Shown one piece after another: positions 8,812 to 16,924 of a DNA stretch of 58,681 bases. This DNA is from an uncultured Alphaproteobacteria bacterium. GTDB taxonomy: Bacteria; Pseudomonadota; Alphaproteobacteria; Rhizobiales; Rhizobiaceae. Under the pieces are notes generated by a model. That model was not told the DNA's origin and did no database searches. It saw only the letters and a list, made by a program, of their open reading frames with translations. Where the stretch lies: positions 1 through 58,681 of the forward strand of contig CAKMZB010000007.1 of the NCBI GenBank assembly GCA_929200315.1. The letters are read 5' to 3'. Every line of letters starts with the position of its first letter. Position 1 is the stretch's first letter. The position numbers were made by a program, and so were the translations under genes.

Positions 8812-11409
8812 CTAGAAGGTGAATTTCACACCAGCTTTCGCAGAGATTTCGGTGCGGTCTTCGGACCAGACACTGTCTGTTGCCAAGGTAAAAGCAGTCC
8901 TGTCGGTGAGGACGAACTCAGAGAGAGTGCCAAACCGAACACGGTGACGGCTCTCATCGGCACCTTTGGTGACAAAGGTCGTTGGTGAACCGCCAAGGGT
9001 CAGGTTCGCTTCTGCCTCATCACCAGCAGCATATTCATAAGCCACCGAGACAGATGGGCGCCAGATCGTACCCATGATCTCACGTTCGCCGGTGAAGGAA
9101 ACACCCAAGGCAGCCGTCGCACGGTTGTAACCATCCGCATCGCCGGAAAGGTTCAGCGCACCAGCGCCGGTCTCCGTGAAGGAACCAAGATCGGTGTGGC
9201 CAAGCTGCACACGGGCGAAGGGGGAAAGGAACGTGTTGTCCAGCACACCCACATCCACCGCCATGTTGTAACGGGCTTCAACATCAGCAGCGAGCGTGTA
9301 GCCGTTATAGCTCGCCTCAGCTGTGCGGCTGATCCCGCCAAAAGCAATCGTGCGGGTCGTGTCCAACCAATGGTGGGAATAGGTCAGCGCTCCACGGGCG
9401 GCAAACCCTTCCTGACGATCCGCGCCCATGCGAGCGTAAAGACCAGCATGGAAGTTCTTCGCCTCAACTTCCTGAAGGCGACCGCTCACGTCGAGATCAG
9501 TAAAGGAATAACCCAGCGAGAAACCAAGCACTGCATCGGCAAAGTCGACATCGGTCTCAACACCACCAGCAAGACCGAACGTGTTGTTCTCATGACCCCC
9601 GCCATTGCCGTCACTGTCCAGCTCCGCATAGCCACCAAAGCCACCATACCAGAACGTCGGACCTGTGGAGCCGGTTGAGAGAAGATCAGCACCGTAACCA
9701 GCGGCCGGAACGCCCAGCGTCGTCGTGGTGGTTCCGGCACTTCCGGAACCAGAGAAGGCAAGCAGGAACTGGGTGAAGTCCTCAGCCGATTCCAACGCAC
9801 CAGCCGCCCCTTCTGCATGGGCACCGCCTGCAATCGCCTCAAACGCCGCACGCGCTTCTTCTAGGCTCATGCCCAGGATGGCGTTCTCGATCTCATTGGC
9901 ATCAGCCGAGCCGTCCAGACCATCCAACGCCATGGCCGCCTGCTGCTGGTTGGGGGTCAGAGCAGCGGTGATGAAGCCGCGACGGGCGTCAATATTCAGC
10001 AGAGCCTGCGTCGGATTGTACGTGAGGCTGTAATCGATGAAGGCAGACGGGGTTACACCGTCGAATGTGCCAGCAAGGCCACCTGTATCCAGGATTACAT
10101 ACTGTTGCCCGGCTGCAGCACTCGCCAGGTCTCCGCGAACGTTGATCGTGCCGCCAATCAACCCCACTCCACCAGATGTCACGACCCTATCCGACAAATT
10201 TGGGCCCATGATATCAACTTCATAAATGAAACCCGGTACGAAAAGTACGGTAGTGCCGGTCAGGGTGCCGATCTCGCCAGGAGCTCCACCTGGCGAAATG
10301 ATCGAGCCATTATGCGTAAAAATTGAAGAAAAATCTCCGGTACCGCCGAGGGTTGCACCAGCCATAACGTCTAGTGTTGTAGATGTCAGCGAGGCGTTGT
10401 CCAACAACAGCCTGCCGCTATTAACGTCTAAGGTTCCGATAGCGCCGGTAGTACCGGTCAACGTCCAGGTGGAAGCACCGCCCTTCTCAAAATTCTCAAA
10501 ATTCCGGTACTGCTGACCGCCGCCAATATTGGACACATCAAACGCCGCATCCTGATCGCCACCAAAGACAAGAGTGTCGCCACCGCCGCCCTGGGCATTC
10601 ACGATACCGTTGATGTTGAAGCCGTCGAGCAGTTCCAGACGGTCGTTTCCACCACCAAGTTGAATTGCCGTTGCACCGCCGCCGGCCACAGTGCCTGCGA
10701 TCGTTAAGATGTCGGCACCGCCAAGCAGACTAATGGCGACAGAGCTCATCGAGCTCACATTTGCGCCAGCAAGAATATTGATTGTCGATCCACCAATGGA
10801 ATTCCTACGGATGGCGTTGTTGTTACCGGAAAACACGGTGCCACCGATGGTCAGTGTGCCACTTCTGAATTGAATGGCGCGGGCTGCCGCTGCTGAAACA
10901 GTCGCCCCAGCTTCGACGGTGACCATGGCGTTGCCGCGAAGATCCATGCCCTCCGCACCATTTCCGGTCGTGGTGATCGACGACCCGGACCGGAGGGTCA
11001 CGGTCGCATTGTTGTCGACGTCGATACCTTCGGCATTGTTGCCGGTCGTGCGGATGAAAGCACCGTCTTGCAATTCAATGGTGGCGCCGTTGTCAAGGAA
11101 AATACCCTCGTTCTGGTTCCCGGTCGTGCTGATGCCTGCCCCAGATTGAAGAATCACCGTCACACCGTCGCTGCTAATTTGATCATCGATCCCGTCCGTC
11201 ACCGGATTGGGCGCATCAGTTGTACAGGTGACTGTCGCGCCACTGTCCGGGGCCGTCGCCGTGCCGGTGCCTGTGGTTACCGAACAGGCGGCATGGGCCT
11301 GATGAATGGGCAGGAATGCGAATGAGGCAGCGGCCAGCGCGAAGCCAAGACTGATTGTCCGAAGCTCGCCAAACGTAGCTCGGACAGCGATATTTTTGTT
11401 CTTCAGCAT
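8812..11409 (-). CDS. AT4: autotransporter
   Basis: An 865-residue autotransporter. The ATG at 11409 (MLKNKN) is preferred over an in-frame GTG 81 bases upstream because AT7 begins with the same MLKNKN and the upstream stretch is a conserved non-coding leader in both. The signal peptide ends near HQAHA (residue 40), with cap cysteines 42 and 62 and a PNP motif. It has only three full 26-residue beta-helix repeats plus a cap repeat, the fewest among the complete copies with such repeats. The stem contains NDRLELLDGF and STWTLTGTT; the hinge is FEAIAGGAHAEGAAG. The barrel begins TFWYGGFGGYAELDSDGN and ends KFTF. It has its own terminator downstream (8752-8781). The barrel resembles AT3, whereas the leader and N-terminus resemble AT7. 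Confidence 0.92.
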   Translation of the reverse strand: MLKNKNIAVRATFGELRTISLGFALAAASFAFLPIHQAHAACSVTTGTGTATAPDSGATVTCTTDAPNPVTDGIDDQISSDGVTVILQSGAGISTTGNQNEGIFLDNGATIELQDGAFIRTTGNNAEGIDVDNNATVTLRSGSSITTTGNGAEGMDLRGNAMVTVEAGATVSAAAARAIQFRSGTLTIGGTVFSGNNNAIRRNSIGGSTINILAGANVSSMSSVAISLLGGADILTIAGTVAGGGATAIQLGGGNDRLELLDGFNINGIVNAQGGGGDTLVFGGDQDAAFDVSNIGGGQQYRNFENFEKGGASTWTLTGTTGAIGTLDVNSGRLLLDNASLTSTTLDVMAGATLGGTGDFSSIFTHNGSIISPGGAPGEIGTLTGTTVLFVPGFIYEVDIMGPNLSDRVVTSGGVGLIGGTINVRGDLASAAAGQQYVILDTGGLAGTFDGVTPSAFIDYSLTYNPTQALLNIDARRGFITAALTPNQQQAAMALDGLDGSADANEIENAILGMSLEEARAAFEAIAGGAHAEGAAGALESAEDFTQFLLAFSGSGSAGTTTTTLGVPAAGYGADLLSTGSTGPTFWYGGFGGYAELDSDGNGGGHENNTFGLAGGVETDVDFADAVLGFSLGYSFTDLDVSGRLQEVEAKNFHAGLYARMGADRQEGFAARGALTYSHHWLDTTRTIAFGGISRTAEASYNGYTLAADVEARYNMAVDVGVLDNTFLSPFARVQLGHTDLGSFTETGAGALNLSGDADGYNRATAALGVSFTGEREIMGTIWRPSVSVAYEYAAGDEAEANLTLGGSPTTFVTKGADESRHRVRFGTLSEFVLTDRTAFTLATDSVWSEDRTEISAKAGVKFTF

Positions 11410-11510
11410 TGTGTTGGACCCATAGCGTTGGGCGCGGGCCCCGAATCCGCGCAAATAGAAAAGCGCTCGAAAGCGCATTTCTTTCTGCACAATGCATGAT
11501 GTTAACGCTA
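11410..11510 (-). promoter_or_regulatory. AT4 leader with hairpin and T-run, conserved with AT7
   Basis: Reading the minus strand, GCGCT-TTCG-AGCGC (11476-11463) forms a hairpin with a stable UUCG-type loop followed directly by TTTT. Next comes TTGCGCGGATTC, which is also present in the AT7 leader after that gene's hairpin and T-run. GTTAACGCTA (11501-11510, plus strand) is shared with the AT1 and AT3 leaders. A hairpin plus T-run ahead of the start codon suggests attenuation of AT4, but this is inference. Confidence 0.5.
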
Positions 11511-11580
11511 TGCTAAACTACACTACAGGCCGCCTTTTTTGCCCAATTGTGTGAATTCAGCCACAGAAGGTATTTTTTGG

Positions 11581-11610
11581 CGGAATTACCGCCAACAGGC
11601 AGGAATTCCG
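11581..11610. repeat. Inverted repeat at the AT5 3' end
   Basis: CGGAATT (11581-11587) pairs with AATTCCG (11604-11610) just after the AT5 stop; a nested alternative pairs GGCGG (11579-11583) with CCGCC (11589-11593). The run of six Ts lies on the plus strand at 11573-11578, the wrong polarity for terminating AT5, so it may only be a 3'-end stabilising hairpin. Confidence 0.35.
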
Positions 11611-11611
11611 T

Positions 11612-13438
11612 CTAAAATTCGAACTTTAGGCCCGCATTTGCCGAAATCCCCAACCGATCCTCGGAAATAACCGTGTCGGTGGCGAAGGTCAGCAGGGCCT
11701 GGTCAGAAATAACCGCCTCAAAGTTCGTGCCGATGCGAAAACGGCTGTTGGTCTCTTCCACGCCTCTGGTGATGAAGGAGGTCGGAGAGCCTGTGAATGT
11801 ATTGACTGTTTCCGCTTCATCTCCGCCGGAATATTCATATGCGAGCGAAACTGACGGACGCCAGACGGTGCCGTTGACGCTGTGCAGGCTTGCAAATTCG
11901 ACACCCAATGAACCGGTGGCCCGGCCATAATTATCCCCATTGCCGGAAAGGCTCAGCGCAGCCGCACCGGTTTCCTGGTAAGAACCAAGGTCGGTGTTGC
12001 TCAAATTCATGCGGACGAAGGGTGACATGAAGGCGTGATCCACGCCGTCCATATTCGTGCCAAGCTCATGATTGTAGCGCAGCTCTGCATCGACCGCGGC
12101 TGTGAAGCCGTCATATTCGGCCTCCGCGGTGCGGTTGATCCCGCCGAAAACGACATCACGGTCGGTTTCGATAAAGTGGTGGGAATAGCTGAAAGCAGCG
12201 AGTGCCGACCAACCTGCTTGGAAATCCCGCGCGCCGGAACGCGCATAGAGGCCAGCATGGATTGACTGAATGTCTGCATTTTGCACATCGGAGTTGAGAT
12301 CAAGCGCCGAGTGGGAATAGCCCGCTGAGATCCCGCCGAAGGCATCCCCAGTGCCAAACTGCGCCTCCAAACCTCCGACCATGCCAAAGGTTCTGTCTTC
12401 GTATCCGCTGGCATTGCCGTCACCATCGACATCGGAATAGCCACCAAAGCCGCCGAACCAGATCTTCGGTGCTTCGGCCGGATCAGCCATGAGATCCGCA
12501 CCATATCCGGCATTCGCATTGGGGCCACCGAGCTGCGCGCTAACAACACCAGCGGTGTTGTCGCCGCGTTGCATCCTCATGAGCAATTGCATGAACTGGT
12601 CAGATGAGCCCTTTGAGACAGCGGCAGCCTCGGAATGAACCTCACCGCCAATCGCATCAAAGGCGTTCTCTTCGCCGAGATTTTGGAGCTCACCAACAAC
12701 CAACGCGCCATCTGCGTCCGCGATTAACTCCTCAGCGCCGCGCGCCGCGCCGCTCTGGTTGAAAGTGCCATGGAGGGCCATGAGTGCAAGTCGATCAGGC
12801 GGAACACGCAGCGACACCGGATAGACCGGCAGCACATCATCTGGACCAATAGGAAGTCCGTAGGGGCCATTATCCTCATACGGATCAGGCAATAGGTCTG
12901 GTAAGGGCGGCCCGGGCATCACCGGACCAGGCAGGTACGGTGTGTCCGGATCAAGGGGAAGTTTGGAAATAGGGCCCTGACCATTACTGTCAGGATCGTA
13001 CTTAAGTATTGGATAGCCCGGCAGCGGGTACGGTTGAGTCGGTGCCGTTGCGTCCGGATCAACGGGATGTCCGAAAATAGGACCCTGACCATTGCTGTCC
13101 GGGTCATACACAAGGATTGGAGACCTTGGAGTGACCGTGGGCAACGGATGTGTTGTCCCCTGGTCCGGATCAAAGGGAACTTGGCTAATGTTCGGATTAC
13201 GGTCCGGGTCATACATGATCAGAGGCCGGGCAGGTCTGAGCTGATCGTCAACATTGCCATCGCAGATCATTGCATTGCCCACGGCCGGGCCACCACCATA
13301 ATCCATATGGGTGCAAAGCGCATGAGCATCTTGCCCAGACAGCAGCGCAGTGCCGCTCACTCCAAGCGCAAGACTGAGGCCAAAAGCACGCGTCCACCGA
13401 ACTGCGCGTTTGGCCAAAAATTCGCAAATATCCTGCAT
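11612..13438 (-). CDS. AT5: autotransporter with short Asp/Pro-rich repeat passenger
   Basis: A 608-residue protein from the ATG at 13438; a GTG at 13501 is also in frame but has no better ribosome site. The signal peptide ends near QDAHA (residue 40). Cys42 and Cys59 replace the usual C-x19-C cap. There is no beta-helix. Residues 76-165 carry three units of about 36 residues, each with a YDPD-x-N element and a later DPD, two of them YDPDSNGQGPI; a looser Asp/Pro segment follows to about residue 205. These resemble D-x-D-x-N-G calcium-binding loops, an inference. The hinge FDAIGGEVHSEAAA and the barrel (IWFGGFGGYSDVDGDGN to KFEF) match the other copies, so only the passenger has been exchanged. 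It could be a short-stalk surface protein or a barrel whose passenger was lost and replaced. Confidence 0.88.
   Translation of the reverse strand: MQDICEFLAKRAVRWTRAFGLSLALGVSGTALLSGQDAHALCTHMDYGGGPAVGNAMICDGNVDDQLRPARPLIMYDPDRNPNISQVPFDPDQGTTHPLPTVTPRSPILVYDPDSNGQGPIFGHPVDPDATAPTQPYPLPGYPILKYDPDSNGQGPISKLPLDPDTPYLPGPVMPGPPLPDLLPDPYEDNGPYGLPIGPDDVLPVYPVSLRVPPDRLALMALHGTFNQSGAARGAEELIADADGALVVGELQNLGEENAFDAIGGEVHSEAAAVSKGSSDQFMQLLMRMQRGDNTAGVVSAQLGGPNANAGYGADLMADPAEAPKIWFGGFGGYSDVDGDGNASGYEDRTFGMVGGLEAQFGTGDAFGGISAGYSHSALDLNSDVQNADIQSIHAGLYARSGARDFQAGWSALAAFSYSHHFIETDRDVVFGGINRTAEAEYDGFTAAVDAELRYNHELGTNMDGVDHAFMSPFVRMNLSNTDLGSYQETGAAALSLSGNGDNYGRATGSLGVEFASLHSVNGTVWRPSVSLAYEYSGGDEAETVNTFTGSPTSFITRGVEETNSRFRIGTNFEAVISDQALLTFATDTVISEDRLGISANAGLKFEF
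12940..13215 (-). repeat. Roughly 107-bp tandem repeats encoding YDPD units of AT5
   Basis: Three in-frame units are spaced 35-36 codons apart. The second and third are the most alike and both encode YDPDSNGQGPI. The unit length differs from the 78-bp repeats of the other copies, so it has a separate origin. Confidence 0.7.
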
Positions 13439-13615
13439 CGCATTGCCCCGCTGCGTACCCAAAACTTTCGCGTGAGCCGACGAAGCAACACGAGATGCCA
13501 CCTTGAAGCGGCAACTGTCACTTTTTGCGATTATGATTAATTTGGACTTAATTCTTCACCGCTTGGGAGGCGATTGTCTGAGTTGGCGATGCATTTGCGG
13601 CAATTCAGACGATGG

Positions 13616-13654
13616 CTAGGCCTAAAATCCCGCCCCTTATGCCTCTTGGCCTAG
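13616..13654. repeat. Inverted repeat spanning the AT6 stop codon
   Basis: CTAGGCC (13616-13622) and GGCCTAG (13648-13654) are perfect 7-bp inverted repeats separated by 25 bases. The right arm contains the AT6 stop codon (13651-13653). No T-run follows. It may form a 3'-end hairpin of the AT6 message. Confidence 0.35.
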
Positions 13655-16600
13655 AACGTGAATTTCACGCCCAGTTTTGCAGACAGGTCACGCCGGTCCT
13701 TAGACCAGACGCTGTCGGTGGCGAAGGTCAGTACCGCACTATCGGATAGGATGATCTCACTCGACGTGCCAAAACGGATGCGATGGCGGCTTTCCTCAGT
13801 GCCACGGGTTACGAAAGAGGTCGGCGAACCAGCAAGGCTGAGATTGGCCTCCGCCTCATCGCCAGCCACATAGTCATAAGCCACCGACCAGGTCGGGCGC
13901 CAGATCGCATTGCCAAGAGAACGCTCGCCAGAGAAAGCCAGACCCACAGCCGCTGTCGCCCGGTTGTAGCCGTCCGCATCACCGGAAAGGTTCAGCGTGC
14001 CGGCGCCAGTTTCCGTGAAGGAGCCAAGATCGGTATGGCGCAGGCCAACATTCACGAAAGGCGCCAGGAACGTATTGTCCATCACACCCATATCGACGGC
14101 GAAGTTGTAGCGAACATCGGCATCAGCAGAGACGGAATAGCCGTTGTAGCTCGCGATTGCTGTCCGGCTGATCCCGCCAAAGGCGACTATGCGCTGCGTC
14201 TCGAGCCAATGGTGGGCGTAGCTCACAGCGCCACGGGCGGCAAAACCTTCTTCCAAACGACCCGCACCCATCCGAGCGTAAAGACCCGCATGGACGTTCC
14301 TGTTGTGGGAGCCCTGCGCAGCGGTCGTGAGATCCAGATCAGAAATCGAGTAGCCGAGCGATAAACCCACCACCGCATCCACAGCATCAAGCGTCGTCTC
14401 CACACCACCGGCAAGACCAAAGGTTGTGGCTTCAAAGCCAGACGCGTTCCCGTCTCCATCAACGTCGCTGTAGCCACCAAAACTGCCCATCCAGGCGACA
14501 GGCATGGTGGCATTGGTGCCAGGCAGAAAATCTGCACCGTAGCTGGCCGAAGCAGGCATACCCAACGAGGCCGTTTGCACACCATCACCGCCGAGCCCGA
14601 GGAAGGACATGAGCAATTCGGTAAAGTCGTCGGCCGAGCCGGACGCCGCTGAAGCACCGTCGGCATGCACGCCCCCTGCAATCGCATCAAAGGCTGCACG
14701 TGCTTCGTCCAACGACAGGCGAAGCAATGCCGTCTGCACCAAAGCCGCATCGCCGGTAGTACCTAAACCATCCAGCGCCCCAGCAACCTGCTGCTGGTTG
14801 AAAGTCTGGGCTGCTGACCCGAAGGCACGGCGGGCATCAACGTTCAACACAACATCGTTGGCATTATGCGTCAGGCTAAAATCGATGAAGGCCGATGGCG
14901 AGGTAACGCCGTCAAAGGTAGAGCCGAATATACCGTCTGGGGCCGTAACAATTGTATACTGCTGACCGGCGGTGGCGGCCGCAAGATTGCCGCCAACCTG
15001 AACCGTACCGCCATTCAGTTGGATGAAGGATATGAGTGCGAGCGAATCCGCCTGTGTCGCGGAAATGATATCAATTGCGAAAGTCGAACCCGCATCGAAA
15101 ACTGCAGCTGATGTTTTCAACACTCCGACAGCTGCGGAAGACATTCCTGGGGCAATGGTTGAGCCCGGTTTGGCCAACAGGGTGACAACTTCCCCGTCTC
15201 CGCCAAACGTCCCGCCGGAATTGACCGTTATGAGCCCGAGGTCCAATTTGCCATCAAAGAGAACCGTACCACCGTTGATGGCAAGGTTATTCATTGAATT
15301 GCTGTTGCCCGTCAGCATCCAGGTGGAAGCACCTTCCTTCTGGAAAACCCCAAAATTCCGGTATTGCTGACCGGCCCCGATGTCGGAAACGTCAAAGACT
15401 GCATCCTGGTCGCCGCCAAAGACGAGAGTGTTGAACATACCCCCTTCGGCATCCACGATACCGTTGATGTCAAACCCGGCCTGAAGCTCCAACCGGTCAT
15501 CACCGTCGCCAAGTGCCATGGCCGTGCCTCCGCCCCCAGTCACAGTGCCGCCAACGATGATATTCTCGGCGCCGGTTCCAAGGCTGTTGATTGCGATGCC
15601 CATGGCTGAGGAAAGGGTGGCACCGGCGTTGACATGGATCGTCAGCGCGTCTGATCCGAAGGCTTGAATAGCGCTTGCATCCACACCCATCGTGGAGATG
15701 CTCGAACCCGACAGCAACGTGATGGCGCCGCCTCCGGTCGCATTCACGCCTTCGGCATTATCACCAGATGTTGCCACGGAAGCACCGTTTTGCAGCGCGA
15801 GGGTCAGTTCCCCTCCTGAAGTGTCAATAGCCGTCGCATTGGCACCCTGAGTCTGAATGCGCGAATTTTGCCCCAGATTGATGGTCGCGTCGCCTCCGGC
15901 CTCGACCTCAACGCCGGTAGAACCTCCACCAATGGATCGAATGGACGCACCGTTCTGGAGGTCAAGAACGACACCGTCATTGAGCACGACCGTAAGGCTG
16001 CCGGAACCTTCAGCCACCACCGACGCGCCAGACTGGAGCGTCAGCATAGAATTGGCACCAACGTGAACACCAATTCCGCCATTGCCCTTTAATGTGACGC
16101 CGGCGTTCGGCCCCAGTGTGACCGTTGCACCGTCTCCAGCATTAATACCAACAGCTCCCAGACCCATCGTTTCAACAGAGGCGCCGGACTGAAGCGTAAC
16201 AGTCGAATTTTCTCCCACACCGATCCCGGAGATTGCCGGGCCCAGCGTGGTCACACGCGCGTTCTGGCCAAGCGTTACAACAGTATTGTCCCCGGCAAGA
16301 ATAGCATCGGCGGCCCCGCCTGCTGTGCCAATTGATGCGCCGGTCCCCAGGGAGATCCTGCCATTGTCGTTCAGGCGAATGCCGCGTGCAGAATTACCAA
16401 CCGTCGCAATTGATGCCCCTGCCCCCAACCGGATGTCTGCAAAATTGTCGAGGAATATACCCTCTTCAAACTCGCCATCGGTCGTCAGACCCGCATTATC
16501 TTCAAAGATCACAGTGACATTGTCGCTGTCATTGCCCTCATCAATACCATTGGGCTCTGGATTGGGGGCATCCGCCGTACAGGTGACCACCGAACCGGAC

Positions 16601-16755
16601 CCGGGGTTAAAAGGTCCACCCGTTCCGCTGGTCAGAACACAACCTGCATGTGCCGACTGGATTGTGAAAATAGTGAAAGGAGCAAAAGCCAAGGACAGAC
16701 CAAGTCCGAAAGTCTGAAGCCAGGTCATTGTTTTTCCTGCAGCCACTCTTTTCAT
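13651..16755 (-). CDS. AT6: autotransporter with the longest beta-helix repeat run
   Basis: A 1034-residue protein from the ATG at 16755 (MKRVAAGK). A start at 16785 adds 10 acidic and hydrophobic residues; a third ATG at 16728 has a good AGGA site but would lose the basic N-region. The signal peptide ends at QSAHA (residue 37); Cys39 and Cys59 form the cap. Residues 90-375 hold about ten 26- to 28-residue repeats with openings such as SIATVG, SIGTAG, RVTTLG and SVETMG. A stem (NDRLELQAGF-like, STWMLTGNS) and the hinge FDAIAGGVHADGA precede the barrel, which runs from VAWMGSFGGYSDVDGDGN to KFTF. Its signal peptide is nearly the same as that of AT7. Surface display is expected from the family. 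Confidence 0.92.
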   Translation of the reverse strand: MKRVAAGKTMTWLQTFGLGLSLAFAPFTIFTIQSAHAGCVLTSGTGGPFNPGSGSVVTCTADAPNPEPNGIDEGNDSDNVTVIFEDNAGLTTDGEFEEGIFLDNFADIRLGAGASIATVGNSARGIRLNDNGRISLGTGASIGTAGGAADAILAGDNTVVTLGQNARVTTLGPAISGIGVGENSTVTLQSGASVETMGLGAVGINAGDGATVTLGPNAGVTLKGNGGIGVHVGANSMLTLQSGASVVAEGSGSLTVVLNDGVVLDLQNGASIRSIGGGSTGVEVEAGGDATINLGQNSRIQTQGANATAIDTSGGELTLALQNGASVATSGDNAEGVNATGGGAITLLSGSSISTMGVDASAIQAFGSDALTIHVNAGATLSSAMGIAINSLGTGAENIIVGGTVTGGGGTAMALGDGDDRLELQAGFDINGIVDAEGGMFNTLVFGGDQDAVFDVSDIGAGQQYRNFGVFQKEGASTWMLTGNSNSMNNLAINGGTVLFDGKLDLGLITVNSGGTFGGDGEVVTLLAKPGSTIAPGMSSAAVGVLKTSAAVFDAGSTFAIDIISATQADSLALISFIQLNGGTVQVGGNLAAATAGQQYTIVTAPDGIFGSTFDGVTSPSAFIDFSLTHNANDVVLNVDARRAFGSAAQTFNQQQVAGALDGLGTTGDAALVQTALLRLSLDEARAAFDAIAGGVHADGASAASGSADDFTELLMSFLGLGGDGVQTASLGMPASASYGADFLPGTNATMPVAWMGSFGGYSDVDGDGNASGFEATTFGLAGGVETTLDAVDAVVGLSLGYSISDLDLTTAAQGSHNRNVHAGLYARMGAGRLEEGFAARGAVSYAHHWLETQRIVAFGGISRTAIASYNGYSVSADADVRYNFAVDMGVMDNTFLAPFVNVGLRHTDLGSFTETGAGTLNLSGDADGYNRATAAVGLAFSGERSLGNAIWRPTWSVAYDYVAGDEAEANLSLAGSPTSFVTRGTEESRHRIRFGTSSEIILSDSAVLTFATDSVWSKDRRDLSAKLGVKFTF
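15630..16490 (-). repeat. About ten 78-bp-class coding repeats of AT6
   Basis: The units are 26 codons long in most cases and 27-28 in three. They are more diverged at DNA level than those of AT3, but the protein pattern (turn NGA or SGA, then S-hydrophobic-x-T-x-G) is kept in each. The count is about twice that of any neighbouring copy except AT2. Confidence 0.7.
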
Positions 16756-16924
16756 TTCTGGTATCCAGTCCAATTCAATTCTCATACTTCAACGCCAGGG
16801 TATTCTGTGCCCCGATATTCTGCGTCAAGCACAAGCCCTCGCAAAGCTCATCACATTGCATGGTGGAGAGCAGCAAACCATGCCATCGAACACACAATCA
16901 CCGATTTTGTGACAACAGCCGCCG

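Noticed and set aside
11573-11593. GGCGG/CCGCC hairpin next to a run of six Ts as the AT5 terminator
   Set aside because: The Ts precede the hairpin on the plus strand and become As after it on the minus strand, so polarity is wrong for AT5.
15630-16490. Regular 78-bp repeats as a possible CRISPR array
   Set aside because: Units are directly joined in-frame coding repeats without unique spacers and vary along their whole length.
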